Shown piece by piece: positions 1-9,934 of a DNA stretch of 64,000 nt. Positions within the stretch are counted from its first letter, which is position 1; the number at the start of each line of letters is the position of its first letter. The stretch covers positions 8,778,122 through 8,842,121 of the forward strand of contig NC_133770.1 of assembly GCF_003597395.2 (NCBI RefSeq), given 5' to 3'. This DNA is from Chelonoidis abingdonii (lineage: Eukaryota > Chordata > Testudines > Testudinidae). The notes beneath the pieces are model-generated. The model did not search any database. It saw nothing but the letters and a program-made list of their open reading frames with translations, and was not told the DNA's origin. The translations under genes were made by a program, and so were the position numbers.

Positions 1-1183
1 TGTTTGTCATCATAAAACAGTCTTTAGGGCCCAAATCCTACTCCTGACGCTAGTGGAAATCCATTTGTTTCAAGGTCATTCATTGCTCTAGATGTTACAT
101 GGGTGTCACTTAACTGAAAGTTGAATTTGCCCTAGAAATGTGTTTTAAAGTTATCAAAGCAGCTTTATTCTTACAGGTCACACCCAGTGTTTTAGCTAAG
201 AGGTGTGGCTCATCCACCAGAAATCTGTTGTATCTTTTGATTTCCCAAGGAGCAAACACTAGACTGGGTACAGTCTGGAGAATATATTGTAACAATCCTG
301 TCTAGGCAACAGAGGCTGGGCTAACTAATCTCATATGTTTTTTCCATCTCTAACTCCTATGGTTCTATTAAGGACTGTATCTGTCGATCTATGCATTTAT
401 AAGGTGACTGTCCCTGAATTACGTTAGTCTATGTTGTTCATTTAAATCTCCCAAAGCAAGGTGAATTTGAATTCAATTTGAAATGCTTTGGGGCAAAAAA
501 AACATGACTCAACATGAACAAAAGACAAAAAAACAAAGGACAAAAAAAAGCAAACCCAGAAATCTTATTAGGTCCCTGTCTCTTTCAGAGGCCTCAGCAC
601 ATAATTAAACCAGAATAAAAGTTTCCTCCTCCCTCTTTCAATAAAAGTAAATTACCTCAAACTATTTAAGCCCCCTGTTCGTTTAAATTTTAAAAGGGAG
701 CCCTTGTCCGTCCACTTCTTTCACTCCCTCCTACCCCTCCTTGCGAAAGACTGGCCAGGGCTCTAAACCTGCCAGCTGGACTGAGAAATGGCTAATAGTT
801 ATTGTGGAGGAGCAGCTTTTAATGAACTATTGAAGAATGATACATTGATGGAGTAATGGGAGTTTAAGTCGCCCTGTAATGAAACAGGTTCTCAATGTGG
901 GCCTATTGTGGTGTAAATACGGCACGTCTCTCCCACTGTTTGGTCAGGGCTAAATAGGAGAGGACAGAGGGGGGTCAGCTTATGGGGGCCTCTGCTTTAG
1001 TTAATCAATCTGATTGGATTAGGGTCACTGAGACCCCTAATAATGTCAAAGGTCGTGGCCAACTGGATTAAATACTTTGTTGAGGAGGCCTTGGATTCTT
1101 TCAGCCTTCGTGAACAGAGCTTGTTTATTAGAGTTTTAACACTCGTGCAACCTTTGAAAGTCACAGTGTCCCTTTTTGTGCAT
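1..1183. other. Single-copy AT-rich intron, candidate conserved noncoding DNA
   Basis: No repeat family was recognised here. It contains A-rich stretches (about 495-550) and ordinary-complexity sequence from about 600 to 1180. Two TCF/LEF-like sites are present, TCAAAGG at 1046-1052 and CCTTTGAA at 1151-1158. Open frames over 1043-1407 are short, overlap on both strands and resemble no family I know. Confidence 0.35.
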
Positions 1184-1232
1184 CTGTGTGTTTGCCTGGG
1201 TATGTGTGTGTTTGCGCGCGCGGGCGTGTGTT
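1184..1232. repeat. Degenerate (TG)n/(CG)n simple repeat
   Basis: Alternating purine-pyrimidine tract with interrupted TG runs followed by a short CG run. This composition can adopt left-handed DNA, but there is no evidence of function. Confidence 0.7.
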
Positions 1233-1896
1233 GCCTCGACAAGCATCTGCACTGGCTAGATGTGCCCTTTCGGGGTGTTTATCAAACTCACAATGGACAA
1301 ATGGGAACCTAACGGGAGTTGCAGAGGTTTGGAGACATAAATTCATTCTGGACCCCGATGGAACATCATGTGCTGCAGAAATAATCCTTCGCCATCACTC
1401 CTGCTAGTGTACAAATGACAGAAGCCAAGCCCCAAAGCCAATGGTGTGACCTCTTGATTATTTTCCTCTGATTTTAACCCCAGGAAACATTACCCATACC
1501 CAGAAAGGAAAGGAATGCTGCATGAGGCTTGCCTCTTTTGAAGCCAAATGATGGTCTCCTTATTAGGGGGGAGGGACTCTTACTTCCAGAGGTTACAAGA
1601 ACCCACGGTTGGGTGGCCAAGGCAAGGGGAAAGATGTGAATGAATGAGTTACTGTGATTTCCTTTGGAGACCCCAACCTGTCGTGAAAGCCCAGGTGTGA
1701 AAAGATGATCCTGGTCTGACCTCGATTTCACAGCAAGCATTGCTGGACAGATACAGTAGACTTCTTAGCAGGCAGAGAAATTATGCCAACCCATCTTTTG
1801 GAGACTTCATCCAGCAGTGATAATAAATGATAATCATATCATGTCATTTATGCTGATAGCACAACGCTGGATCCCAAACCATATATTTCTTTATTT
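1233..1896. other. Intron without recognised features
   Basis: Mixed-complexity sequence with no repeat family or exon recognised. The minus-strand open frame at 1474-1740 has no recognisable motif and is treated as chance. Confidence 0.4.
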
Positions 1897-2215
1897 AATC
1901 AGTTCATAGATTTTAAGGTCAGAAGGAACCATTAGATCATCTAGTCTCACCTCCTGTATTACTCAGGCCATAGAATTTCATCCTGTTATTCCCATATTGA
2001 CTCCAATAAAGCCAGTTTTCCCCAAAGGTCCAGTCTTGATCTGAAGACTTCAAGAGATGGAGAATCCACTAATCCCCTTGGCCGTTTGTTCCAATGGTTA
2101 ATCACCCTCATTGTTAACAAAATTGTACTTTATTTCTCATTTGAATTTGTTTGTCTTTAACTTCCAGCCATTGGATCTTGTTCTGCCTTTCACCGGTAGG
2201 TCAAAGAGCTCTGTA
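1897..2215 (-). mobile_element. CR1 LINE 3' fragment, old subfamily
   Basis: Read on the + strand it starts with the reversed CR1 3' end (TCATAGATTTTAAGG) and goes on with the GATCATCTAGTC, CCTCCTGTAT and GGCCATAGAATTTCA blocks that recur at 11200, 26795, 28640, 56350 and 58690 in this window. The element is therefore antisense to WNT3A. It is heavily diverged and truncated. Confidence 0.8.
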
Positions 2216-2239
2216 GTGCCTGGTGTTTTCTCCCCAGGT

Positions 2240-2714
2240 TTCAGCATATGCTAAATGTACCCAGCCACTTGCTGGTATCATCATCAGCCAGGTGGAGAGC
2301 CGGTAGCCAGCCATCAAAATACGTCAGTAGGCACTGGGCAAGGATATGTGACAGTCTGAAGTTGACTGCAGCTGCCTTGCAAGTCATTAGAAAAACCCCA
2401 TTTAAGAGATTAGCCACACAGTTGTCCTGTCCTGTTCGAAACCGGTTCAGAGATGACCACAGGAGCCTTAGCAGCTCAGAACCTGGTGGGCAAATGGTTG
2501 GGTCAATGATGAGAGAGTGATTAACAATTGTCATGGCTGACCACTCACTGCGCCAAGCAGATTCCACTTTCACATCCTGTGGTGGCATAAGTGACCATAA
2601 AGGGCGTCTAGAAAAGAGGCAAGCTGGTGGGTGAGTAGTTGAAGAGGTCTGCGTACAAAAGCAGGTCAGTGTTCTCACGGATCTGGGACAGCAGAATAAC
2701 AGAGGCCTGCTCAC
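2240..2714 (-). pseudogene. Decayed C-terminal part of a non-CR1 LINE ORF2
   Basis: A minus-strand frame stays open for 157 codons. Its middle reads like the C-terminal tail of jockey/RTE-type endonuclease-reverse transcriptases: a DPTI..PG block, then LNRFRTGQ, then HILAQCLLTYF and LHLADDDT. In intact relatives this zone has a zinc-knuckle-like CDCG and QTMxHI arrangement. Here the cysteine pair is lost and the tryptophan-glycine step is altered, so it is a relic. No RT core is visible beside it. The family is recognised from memory of motif order, and the exact clade is uncertain. Confidence 0.6.
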
Positions 2715-2729
2715 GGTGAATATGGGGTG

Positions 2730-3257
2730 ATGCTATATTACTAAGTATTGGCAGCTAATTCTACTTAATAAAGCAAGTATCTGTGACATTTTAGCTATAA
2801 AATCTATATCCACAGGTTAGATACACCCTGAAGAAATACAGCCCCCTCTAGGCTAGGAGTGTGACATCTATGAATCAGTACATGACAACACTCCCCCACA
2901 GTTTAGGACAAGAGGTGGTGACAAATACTGTTTCCAGTTCAATCAGTGAACCCGTCCAGTGACCGTCAGTGCAGTGAGTTTGCACCTTTGTCACTAGTGG
3001 CTAGAAGATAACACAAATGCAGGAGCACAGGCTATCCACTGTAAATTACACCCCCAAAGCCTGAGATGTTTCAAACTCTGTTTTTTCCTCATTGGAATCT
3101 TCTTATCCATAGTTTTGTGTTACTGTGCTATGAGGTCTCTGGATCTCTTCCTTTTGGGTCCCAGAATTGATCGACGTTCTTTGTGCATCATGGCTAAAAT
3201 CTCAACTCTAATCTGAGATGACTTGTTCTCCCAGATCCCCACTCTGGGCGGTTTCAT
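2730..3257. other. Intron without recognised features
   Basis: No exon, repeat family or simple repeat was recognised. Confidence 0.35.
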
Positions 3258-3400
3258 CCTTTCATAGTCTAAAGCCAGGAAGGAGCATTTGGTCATCCAA
3301 TCTGACCTTCTGTATGTCACAGGCCATTACATTTCGCCCAGATACCCCGTTATGAAGCCCGATGACTTTAGTGAGAATAAGTCATTTCAGTCCTCAGGAG
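3258..3400 (-). mobile_element. CR1 LINE 3' fragment
   Basis: Contains the reversed CR1 end (TTTCATAGTCTAAAGCCAGG), then the GGTCATCCAATCTGACCTTC and GTCACAGGCCATTACATTTC blocks. Diverged and short. Confidence 0.7.
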
Positions 3401-3614
3401 GCTAAACTGTGTGCCACAGGCAGAGAACAGGAGAGACTCTGGTGTCACCAGTGCCTGAGGCATCAGCAATGGCAGGGAATTGATGACGTGAGATGCTGAA
3501 TGGATCAATTCACATTGGTTTCAAGCACGCCCTAGTAGTGTTTTGGATCACAGCCTCCCCACCCCGAGTTCCATAAACCCTGGATCTCTGGATCTCCCAT
3601 GTAACCCTGAAGCA

Positions 3615-3865
3615 GTGTCAATGCCACAGCTGAGATCATGGCCCCATCGTGCTAGGTGCTGTACATATGCACAGTAAGAGACAGTCTCTGCCCTGAAGGG
3701 CTACGTTCGACACAGACAAGGAAGTACCATTATTCCCATGTGACGGGAGAACGGAGGCATCGAGAGGTTAAATGATTTGGCCCAAGGTTTCACAGGAAGA
3801 CAGGAGTCTCTCTTGTAGTCTAGGCTAGCATCTAAAGCACAAGACTATCCTTCCTCTTGCAGGAG
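3615..3865 (-). repeat. MIR/CORE-type SINE remnant
   Basis: Shows the reversed MIR-like order: GGCCCCATCGTGCTAGGTGC, then a block about purging a total (CAGTCTCTGCCCTGAAGGGC), the TATTCCCATGTGACGGG step, and the reversed TGCTCAAGG-type block (GGCCCAAGGTTTCACAGGAA). The same block order is seen at 11480 and 39850. Confidence 0.55.
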
Positions 3866-5007
3866 TAGCTGCTGAACGTTGACAGAAGGGTGGATGTTTC
3901 TGCTGGCTCAGGCTATACCTTAGTAACTGGCATTCCTTACAAGGAGCTTCATCCTGCTACCGTTGAAGGCAATGGGAGTATTTCCCTTCACTTCAGTAGC
4001 AACAGAGCAGGGTCTCAAATTACCAGCCCTAAATATTAGGGGAAACACAAGTCCTTGCAGTAGGGTAACATATTGCTCAGCAAGACCAAGTCTCTCACCT
4101 CTAACAGAAGAGTTCTGCTTCTGCCCTATACTGAAGAGCTCACTCTTGCAAGAAGCTGCAGTGTTAAGACTAAGGGATTTAGACAATCTTAATAATATTT
4201 TCTTGATGGTGCGCCAACGTCTTGCTCGTGCCAAACGCCTTCCCTCCCGCACCCCCCACCCTCTACCCCCACATCCTGGATCAGACTTTTCCACTTCTGC
4301 AATAAAGTATGGCATCAGCAGAGAGCCACGAGACATTGATTTTTCTGGGAGTTTGGTATGTTACAAGTAGGAGGTTAGATGAAAATCTGTCTCTGATGCA
4401 AATTTTCCCCAGAGTACCTGATTTCCCACCACACCCCTTCCACCTTTGTGCTAATAGCAATTTGGGCAGCTGCCCTGGCATCAACAACAAAGATCTACAA
4501 ACTGTACCTGGTAACCATGGGGAAAAGAACTGGAAGGAACAGGATTGAACATCTATCTGTACAAGTTGCACTTGGCCATGCAGACCACCAACCACTTACC
4601 CCTGGTCTGTCTATCTCCTTTCTTGATGCAAGACAAAACATACAGAGGCAGCTCTTGGAATCAGGGCAGCAGTGTCACCTCAATATGGTAGCAAATTGTC
4701 ATTGTATGTTGAGGTAGGAACTGGGGAACTGCTTCAGGAGAAGAGCTGATCCTGGTGAGGTAAGGAAGGAAGACTATTTCCATGTGTAGCATTGCACAAG
4801 TGATTCTGAGTATGTCAACACTGTACACTAAGCTCAGGCCTGTGGGACCCAGACTTGTGGACTCAGTGTTTCCAAGCTCATTCCTAAGCATCCACACTGC
4901 ATGGTAAACCAGGGCTTATTGTTGCTGGACCTGGGTCTCACAGCCACACTAACATGTACATACTGTACTGTGCAGACCTTCTGACTTGGGTCTGCACCTT
5001 GAGCTGC
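3866..5007. other. Intron, mostly single copy, possible hAT MITE remnant
   Basis: No exon recognised. Open frames at 3920-4370 overlap on both strands and show no motif. The portion from about 4780 to 4990 (CCCAGACTTGTGGACTCAGT, CTTGGGTCTGCACC) is faintly like the MITE at 11913-12217, but I cannot define ends. Confidence 0.3.
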
Positions 5008-5360
5008 TTCCACATAAGAACAGCAATACTGGGTCAGTACAATTGTCCATCTAGCCTAGTATCCTGTCTTTGACAATGGTCAGTGCCGGATGCTTCAGAG
5101 GGAATGAACAGAACAGGGCAATTTCAAGTGATCCATCCCTTGTCGGCCAGTCTCAGCTTCCAGCCGTTGGCAGTTTAGGGACACCCAGAGCATGGGGTTT
5201 GCATCCCTGACCATTATGACTAATAGCCATTGATGGACCTAACCTCTGTGAACTTATCTAATTCTTTTTTTAACCCAGTTATACTTTTGGTCTTCATAAT
5301 ATCCCCTGGTAATGAGTTCCACAGGTTGACTGTGCATTGTGTGAAGATGTACTTCCTTTT
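5008..5360 (-). mobile_element. CR1 LINE 3' fragment, second subfamily
   Basis: Read on the + strand it has the blocks TAAGAACAGCAATACTGGGT, CCATCTAGCCTAGTATCCTG, GATGCTTCAGAGGGAATGAA and CAAGTGATCCATCCC. The same blocks occur, in reverse complement, at about 61880-62075. It stops abruptly at the 3' end of the CR1 starting at 5361. A short continuation seems to reappear at about 9729-9750, which suggests this copy was split by that insertion. Confidence 0.75.
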
Positions 5361-5643
5361 CATAGAATCATAGAAAATTAGGGTTGGAAGAGACCTCAGG
5401 AGGACATGTAGTCGAACCCCCTGCTCAAAGCAGGACCAATCCCAACTAAATCATCCCAGCCAGGGCTTTGTCAGAGGTTTTTGGCCTTAAAAACCTCTAA
5501 GGATGGAGATTCCACCACCTCACGAGGTAACCCATTCCAGTGCTTCACCACACTCCTAGTGAAATAGTGTTTCCTAATATCCAGCCTAGACCTCTCCCAC
5601 TGCAGCTTGAGACCATTGCTCCTTGTTCTGTCATTTGCTACCA

Positions 5644-8440
5644 CTAAGAACGGCCTATCTCCATCTTCTTTGGAATCCCCTTCAGGTAGTTGAAGATTGC
5701 TATCAAATCCCGCCTTACTCTTCTCTTCTGCAGACTAAATAATCCCAGTTCCCTCAGCCTTTCCTCATAAGTCATGTGCTCCAGCCCCCTAATCATTTTT
5801 GTTGCCCTTCGCTGGACTCTCTCCAATTTGTCCACATCCCTTCTGTAGTGGGGGGTCCAAAACGAGATGCAATACTCCAGATGTGGCCTCACCAGTGCCT
5901 AATAGAGGGGAATAATCACTTCCCTCAATCTGCTGGCAGTGCTCCTACTAATAAAGCCCAATTATGCCGTTGGCTTTCTTGGCAACAAACACTGCTGACT
6001 CATATCCAGCTTCTCATCCACTGTAATCCCCAGGTCCTTTTCTGCAGAACTGCTGCTTAGCCAGTCGGTCCCCAGCCTGTAGCAGTGCATGGGATTCTTC
6101 CTTCCTAAGTGCAGGACTCTGCACTTGTCCTTGTTGAACCTCATCAGATTTCTTTTGGCCCAATCCTCCATTTGTCTAGGTCACTCTGGACCCCTATCCC
6201 TACCCTCCAGTGTATCTACCTCCCTCCCCAGCTTAGTGTCATCTGCAAACTTGCTGAGGGTGCAATCCATCCCATCATCCAGATCATTAATTAAGATGTT
6301 GAACAAAACCGGCCCAGGACCGACCCCGATCTGCCTTCAGTGCTCCTACTAATACAGCCCAATATGTCATTAGCCTTCTTGGAAACAAGGGCACGCTATT
6401 GACTCATGTCCAGCTTTTCGTCCACTGTAATCCCCAGGTCCTTTTCTGCAGAACTGATGATTCTTCTGTCCTAAGTGCAGGACTCTGCACTTGTCCTTGT
6501 TGAACCTCATCAGATTTCTTTTGCCCCAATTCTCCGATTTGTCTAGATCACTCTGGACCCTTGCCCTAACCTCCAGCATGTGTACCTCTCCCCCCAGCTT
6601 ACTGTCATTTGCAAACTTGCTGAGAGTGTTATCCATCCCATCATCCAGATCAATAATTAAGACGTTGAACAAACCCGGCCCTGGGACCGACCCCGGGGCA
6701 CTCTGCTTGATGCCAGCTGCCAACGAGATATCAAACCATTGATCACTACCCATTGAACCCGACAATCTAGTTAGCTTTCTATGCACCTTATAGTCCATTC
6801 ATCCAATCCATACTTCTTTAACTTGCTGGCAAGTATACTATGGGAGACCATATCGAAAGCTTTGCTAAAGTCAAGACTTATCACCTCCACCGCTTTCCTC
6901 ATATCACCAGTGCCATTTATGTCATCATAGAAGGCAAGCAGGTTAGTCAGGCATGACTTTCCCTTGGTGAATCCATGTTGACTGTTTCTGATCACTTTCC
7001 TCTCCTCAGAGTCTTCAAAATGGATTCCTTGAGGACCTGCTCCATGATTTTCCCAGAGACTGAGGTGAGGCTGACCAGTCTGTAGTTCCCCAGATTATCT
7101 TTCTTCCCTTTTTTAAAGTTGGGCACTATATGTGCCTTTCTCCAATCATCCGGGTCTTCCCCCAATCACCACGAGTTTTCAGAGATAACCGCCAATGTCT
7201 CTGCATTCACATCCACCAACTCCCTCAGCACCCTCAGATGCATTAGATCCAGACCCATGGACTTGTGCATGTCCAGTTTTTCTAAATAGTCCTTAACCTG
7301 TTCTTTCACCACTGGGGGCTGCTCACCTCCTCCCCATACTGTGCTGCCCGGTGCAGCAGTCTGGGAGCTGATCCTGTCTGTGAAGACCGAGGCAAAAAAA
7401 GCATTGAGTACTTCAGCTTTTTCCACATCCTCTGTCACTAGGTTGCCTCCCCCATTCAGTAAGGGTCCCACACTTTCCCTGATCTTCGTCTTGTTGCTAA
7501 CATACATGTAGAAACCCTTCTTGTTACCCTTCACATCCCTTGCTAGCAGCAACTCCAGTTGTGCTTTGGCCTTCCTGATTACACCCCTGCATGCTTGAGC
7601 AATAATTTTATACTCCTCCCTAGTCATCTGTCCAAGTTTCCACTTCTTGTAAGCTTCCTTTTTGTGTTTAAGCTCATGGAAGATTTTACTGTTAAGCCAA
7701 GCTAGGTCATCTGCCATATTTGCTCTTCTTTCTGGACATCGAGATGGTTTGTTCCTGCGCCTTGAATAAAGCCTCTTTAAAATACAGCCAGCTCTCCTGG
7801 ACTCCTTTCCCCTCATCTGAGCCTCCCAGGGGATCCTGCCCATCAGTTCCCTAAGGGAGTCAAAGTCTGTTTTTCTGAAATCCAGGGTCCCTATTTTGCT
7901 ACTCTTCTTTCTTCCTTTTGTCAGGATCCTGAACTCAACCATCTCATGGTCATTGCTGCCGAGGTTGCCACTTCTACTTCCCCTACCAATTATTCCCTGT
8001 TTGTGAGCAGCAGGTCAAGAGGGGCACGGCCCCAGGTTGGCTTCTCCAGCACTTGCATCAGGAAGTTGTCCCCAACACTCTCCAAAAACATCCTAGATTG
8101 TCTGTGCACTGCTGTATTGCTCTCCCAGCAGATGCCAAGGTGATTGAAATCCCCCATGAGAACCAGGCCGGTGATCTGGAAACTTCAGTTAGTTGTCCGA
8201 AGAAAGCCTCTGCCTCATCCTCCTGGTCTAGTGGTCTATAGCAGATGACCACCAAAACATCACCCTTGTTGCTCTGACCTCTAAACTTAAGCCAAAGACT
8301 CTCAATAGGCTTTTCTCCAGTTTCATACTGGAGCTCTGAGCAATCATACTGCTGTCTTACATGCAGTGCAACCCTTCCACCTTTTCTGCCCTGCCTGTCC
8401 TTCCTGAACAGTTTATACCCATCCATGACAGTGCTCCAGT
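5644..8440 (-). pseudogene. CR1 ORF2 (endonuclease-reverse transcriptase), broken
   Basis: Translated on the minus strand in pieces. 8058-8426 is endonuclease-like (MDGYKLFRKDRQGRKGGRVA, later VVICYRPLDQEDEAE). 7166-7942 holds the endonuclease-RT linker (KTKIRESVGPLL, AFFASVFTD). 6771-6995 is RT fingers/palm (QHGFTKGKSCLTNLL, ISLDFSKAFDMVSHSIL). 6370-6798 is palm with SKFANDSKLGG, where the catalytic FADD box has lost one aspartate. 5644-5892 is the C-terminal tail ([33 protein letters not shown]). Frame changes separate the pieces. The loss of the catalytic Asp and the frameshifts mean it cannot make an active enzyme. Confidence 0.85.
5936..6725 (-). repeat. Internal tandem duplication within the CR1 RT region
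   Basis: Two successive copies cover the same part of ORF2: 5936-6337 and 6338-6725. Both begin near CAGTGCTCCTACTAATA, and both contain CCACTGTAATCCCCAGGTCC, GTGCAGGACTCTGCACTTGT and CAAACTTGCTGAGRGTG. By eye the copies differ at roughly one base in eight, too much for a recent slippage. That suggests an old duplication or a join between two CR1 copies. Confidence 0.75.
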
Positions 8441-8699
8441 CATGTGAGTTACCCTACCATGTCTCCGTTATTCCAATCACATCACAGTTCCTTGACTGTG
8501 CCCGGACTTCCAGTTCTTCCTGATTGTTTCCCAGGCTTCTTGTGTTGTGTACAGGCAACTAAGATAACTAGTCGATTGCCCTACTTTCTGTGTATGAATC
8601 AGGTGTCCTTCCCTGTTGCACCCTCCTTCTTGTGTTTCCTCTCCGTATCCTACTTCCTCACTTACCTCTGGGCTTAGGTCACTGTCCCCCAGTAAACCT

Positions 8700-9727
8700 A
8701 GTTTAAAGCCCTCCTCACTAGGTTAGCCAGCCTGCCTGCGAAGGTGCTCTTCCCTCTCTTCGTTAGGTGGATCCCATCTCTTTCTAGTAATCCTTCTTCC
8801 TGGAAGAACATCCCATGGTCAAAAAATCCAAAGCCCTCTCTCCGACACCACCTGTGTAATCACAAATTTACCCCAGAATTCAATGGTCCCTACCTGGGCC
8901 TTTTCCTTCAACAGGGAGGATGGACAAGAACACGACTTGCACCTCAAACTCCTTTATCTTCCTTCCCAGAGCCACATAGTCTGCAGTGACCCACTCAAGG
9001 TCACTCGTGGCAGTATCATTGGTGCCCACATGCAGAAGTAGAAAGGGGTAGCGGTCCGAGGGCTTGATCAGTCTCGGCAGACACTCTGTCACATCCTGAA
9101 CTCTAGCTCCAGGCAAGCAGCACACTTCTTGAGTTTCTCGATCTGGACGGCAGATGGATGACTCCATCCCTCTTCAGTGGGAGTCCCCGACCACCACCAC
9201 CCGTCTCCTCCTTTTGGAGCACCCACGGGGAAAAATTAGTGGGTGCTCGGCACCCACTGGCAGCCAAGCTCTCCTCCCCGCCCCACCTCCTCCTCCACCT
9301 CCGTCTCCTCCCCTGAGTGCGCCGCGTCCCCGTTCTTCCGCCTCTCTCTCAGCGCTTGCTACCACCAAACAGCTGTAGCAAGCTCTGGGAGGGAGGGGGG
9401 AGGAATGTGGCATGCTCGGGAAGAGATGAGGTCGGGGCAGGGATTTGGGGAAGGAGTCGGAATAGAGGCAGGGAAGGAGCAGACTTTGGGCAAGGACTTT
9501 GGGGAAGGGGTTGGAATGAGGGAGGGGCAGGGGTGGAGTCGGGTCCAGGGTGGAGTCAGGCCGGGGCCCGGGGCAGAGTGGGGTCAAGCACCCACCAGCA
9601 CCAAATAGAAGTCGGCGCCTACGAGTGGCAGTTGTGGAACCCCCATCCCTAGGACAATGCATCCCATGCCTTCTGGTCAATGGGGTCTCGTTCTGATTTC
9701 TTCCCCCGATCACTCTTCCAAACCACT
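8700..9727 (-). pseudogene. CR1 ORF1 with SGNH-esterase-like domain, interrupted
   Basis: On the minus strand the block VVVVGDS (9181 onward to about 9200) matches the first catalytic block of SGNH/GDSL esterases. About 50 residues later comes LLHVGTNDTA (GTNDTA codons at 9009-9032), the usual second signature in CR1 ORF1. The segment 8880-9167 is an open frame of 95 codons. The region upstream of VVVVGDS is cut by the GC-rich insert at 9215-9635, and ORF1-like sequence seems to resume at 9636-9727. The esterase domain is known in CR1 of birds and reptiles. This copy is broken. Confidence 0.75.
9215..9635. mobile_element. GC-rich interspersed repeat inserted in CR1 ORF1
   Basis: Starts with a small hairpin made from GAGCACCCAC and GTGGGTGCTC and ends at GTCGGCGCCTAC. 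The interior is purine/pyrimidine skewed and GC rich with repeated GGGGAAGG-type words. It breaks the ORF1 reading frame. Long open frames on both strands (9174-9713 minus, 9243-9652 plus) reflect base composition, not genes. I know it as a kind of repeat common in turtles but cannot name the class, and I could not define a target duplication. Confidence 0.6.
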
Positions 9728-9754
9728 CTCTTTTGTTTGTTTTAAACTTGAAAA

Positions 9755-9932
9755 ATAACGGGGCTTGGACCCAAGTCAGAGCAGGACATGGGCTGTGATC
9801 TCTTCCCTCCAGCAGGGTCCTAGGGACTTGCTGACCTGAGTTAGACTGATTTGTACAGGGACAGAAGCAGGCTTGGGCTCAAACCAGAGTCAGAGCCTGG
9901 GCTTAGTGTGCCATGTAGACTTACCCTGTGTG
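9755..9932 (-). mobile_element. Truncated hAT-like MITE (same family as 11913-12217)
   Basis: Contains GGGGCTTGGACCCAAGTCAG, CAAACCAGAGTCAGAGCCTG and the terminal CATGTAGACTTACCCTGTG. The reverse complement of that terminus (AGGGTAAGTCTACATG) matches the left terminus of the element at 11913. The other end is missing. Confidence 0.55.
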
Positions 9933-9934
9933 CT

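Larger units (their letters stand above)
5361..9727 (-). mobile_element. Nearly full-length CR1 LINE with insert and duplication
   Basis: The element runs antisense to WNT3A. Its 3' end is at 5361 (CATAGAATCATAGAA, then GGTTGGAAGAGACCTCAGG on the + strand), and its 5' part reaches about 9727. Going up the + strand one meets the 3' UTR, the ORF2 C-terminus, the RT, the linker, the endonuclease and then an ORF1 with an SGNH-esterase-like domain. Total span is 4.37 kb. About 0.42 kb is a GC-rich insert (9215-9635) and about 0.4 kb is an internal duplication (5936-6337 against 6338-6725). Several frameshifts and stops mean neither ORF is intact. Confidence 0.88.

Noticed and set aside
9174..9713. 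179-codon minus-strand frame and overlapping plus-strand frames
   Set aside because: They run through the GC-rich insert in CR1. Long frames on both strands at once are expected from skewed GC-rich repeats. Only the 3' end (VVVVGDS) is real ORF1 sequence.
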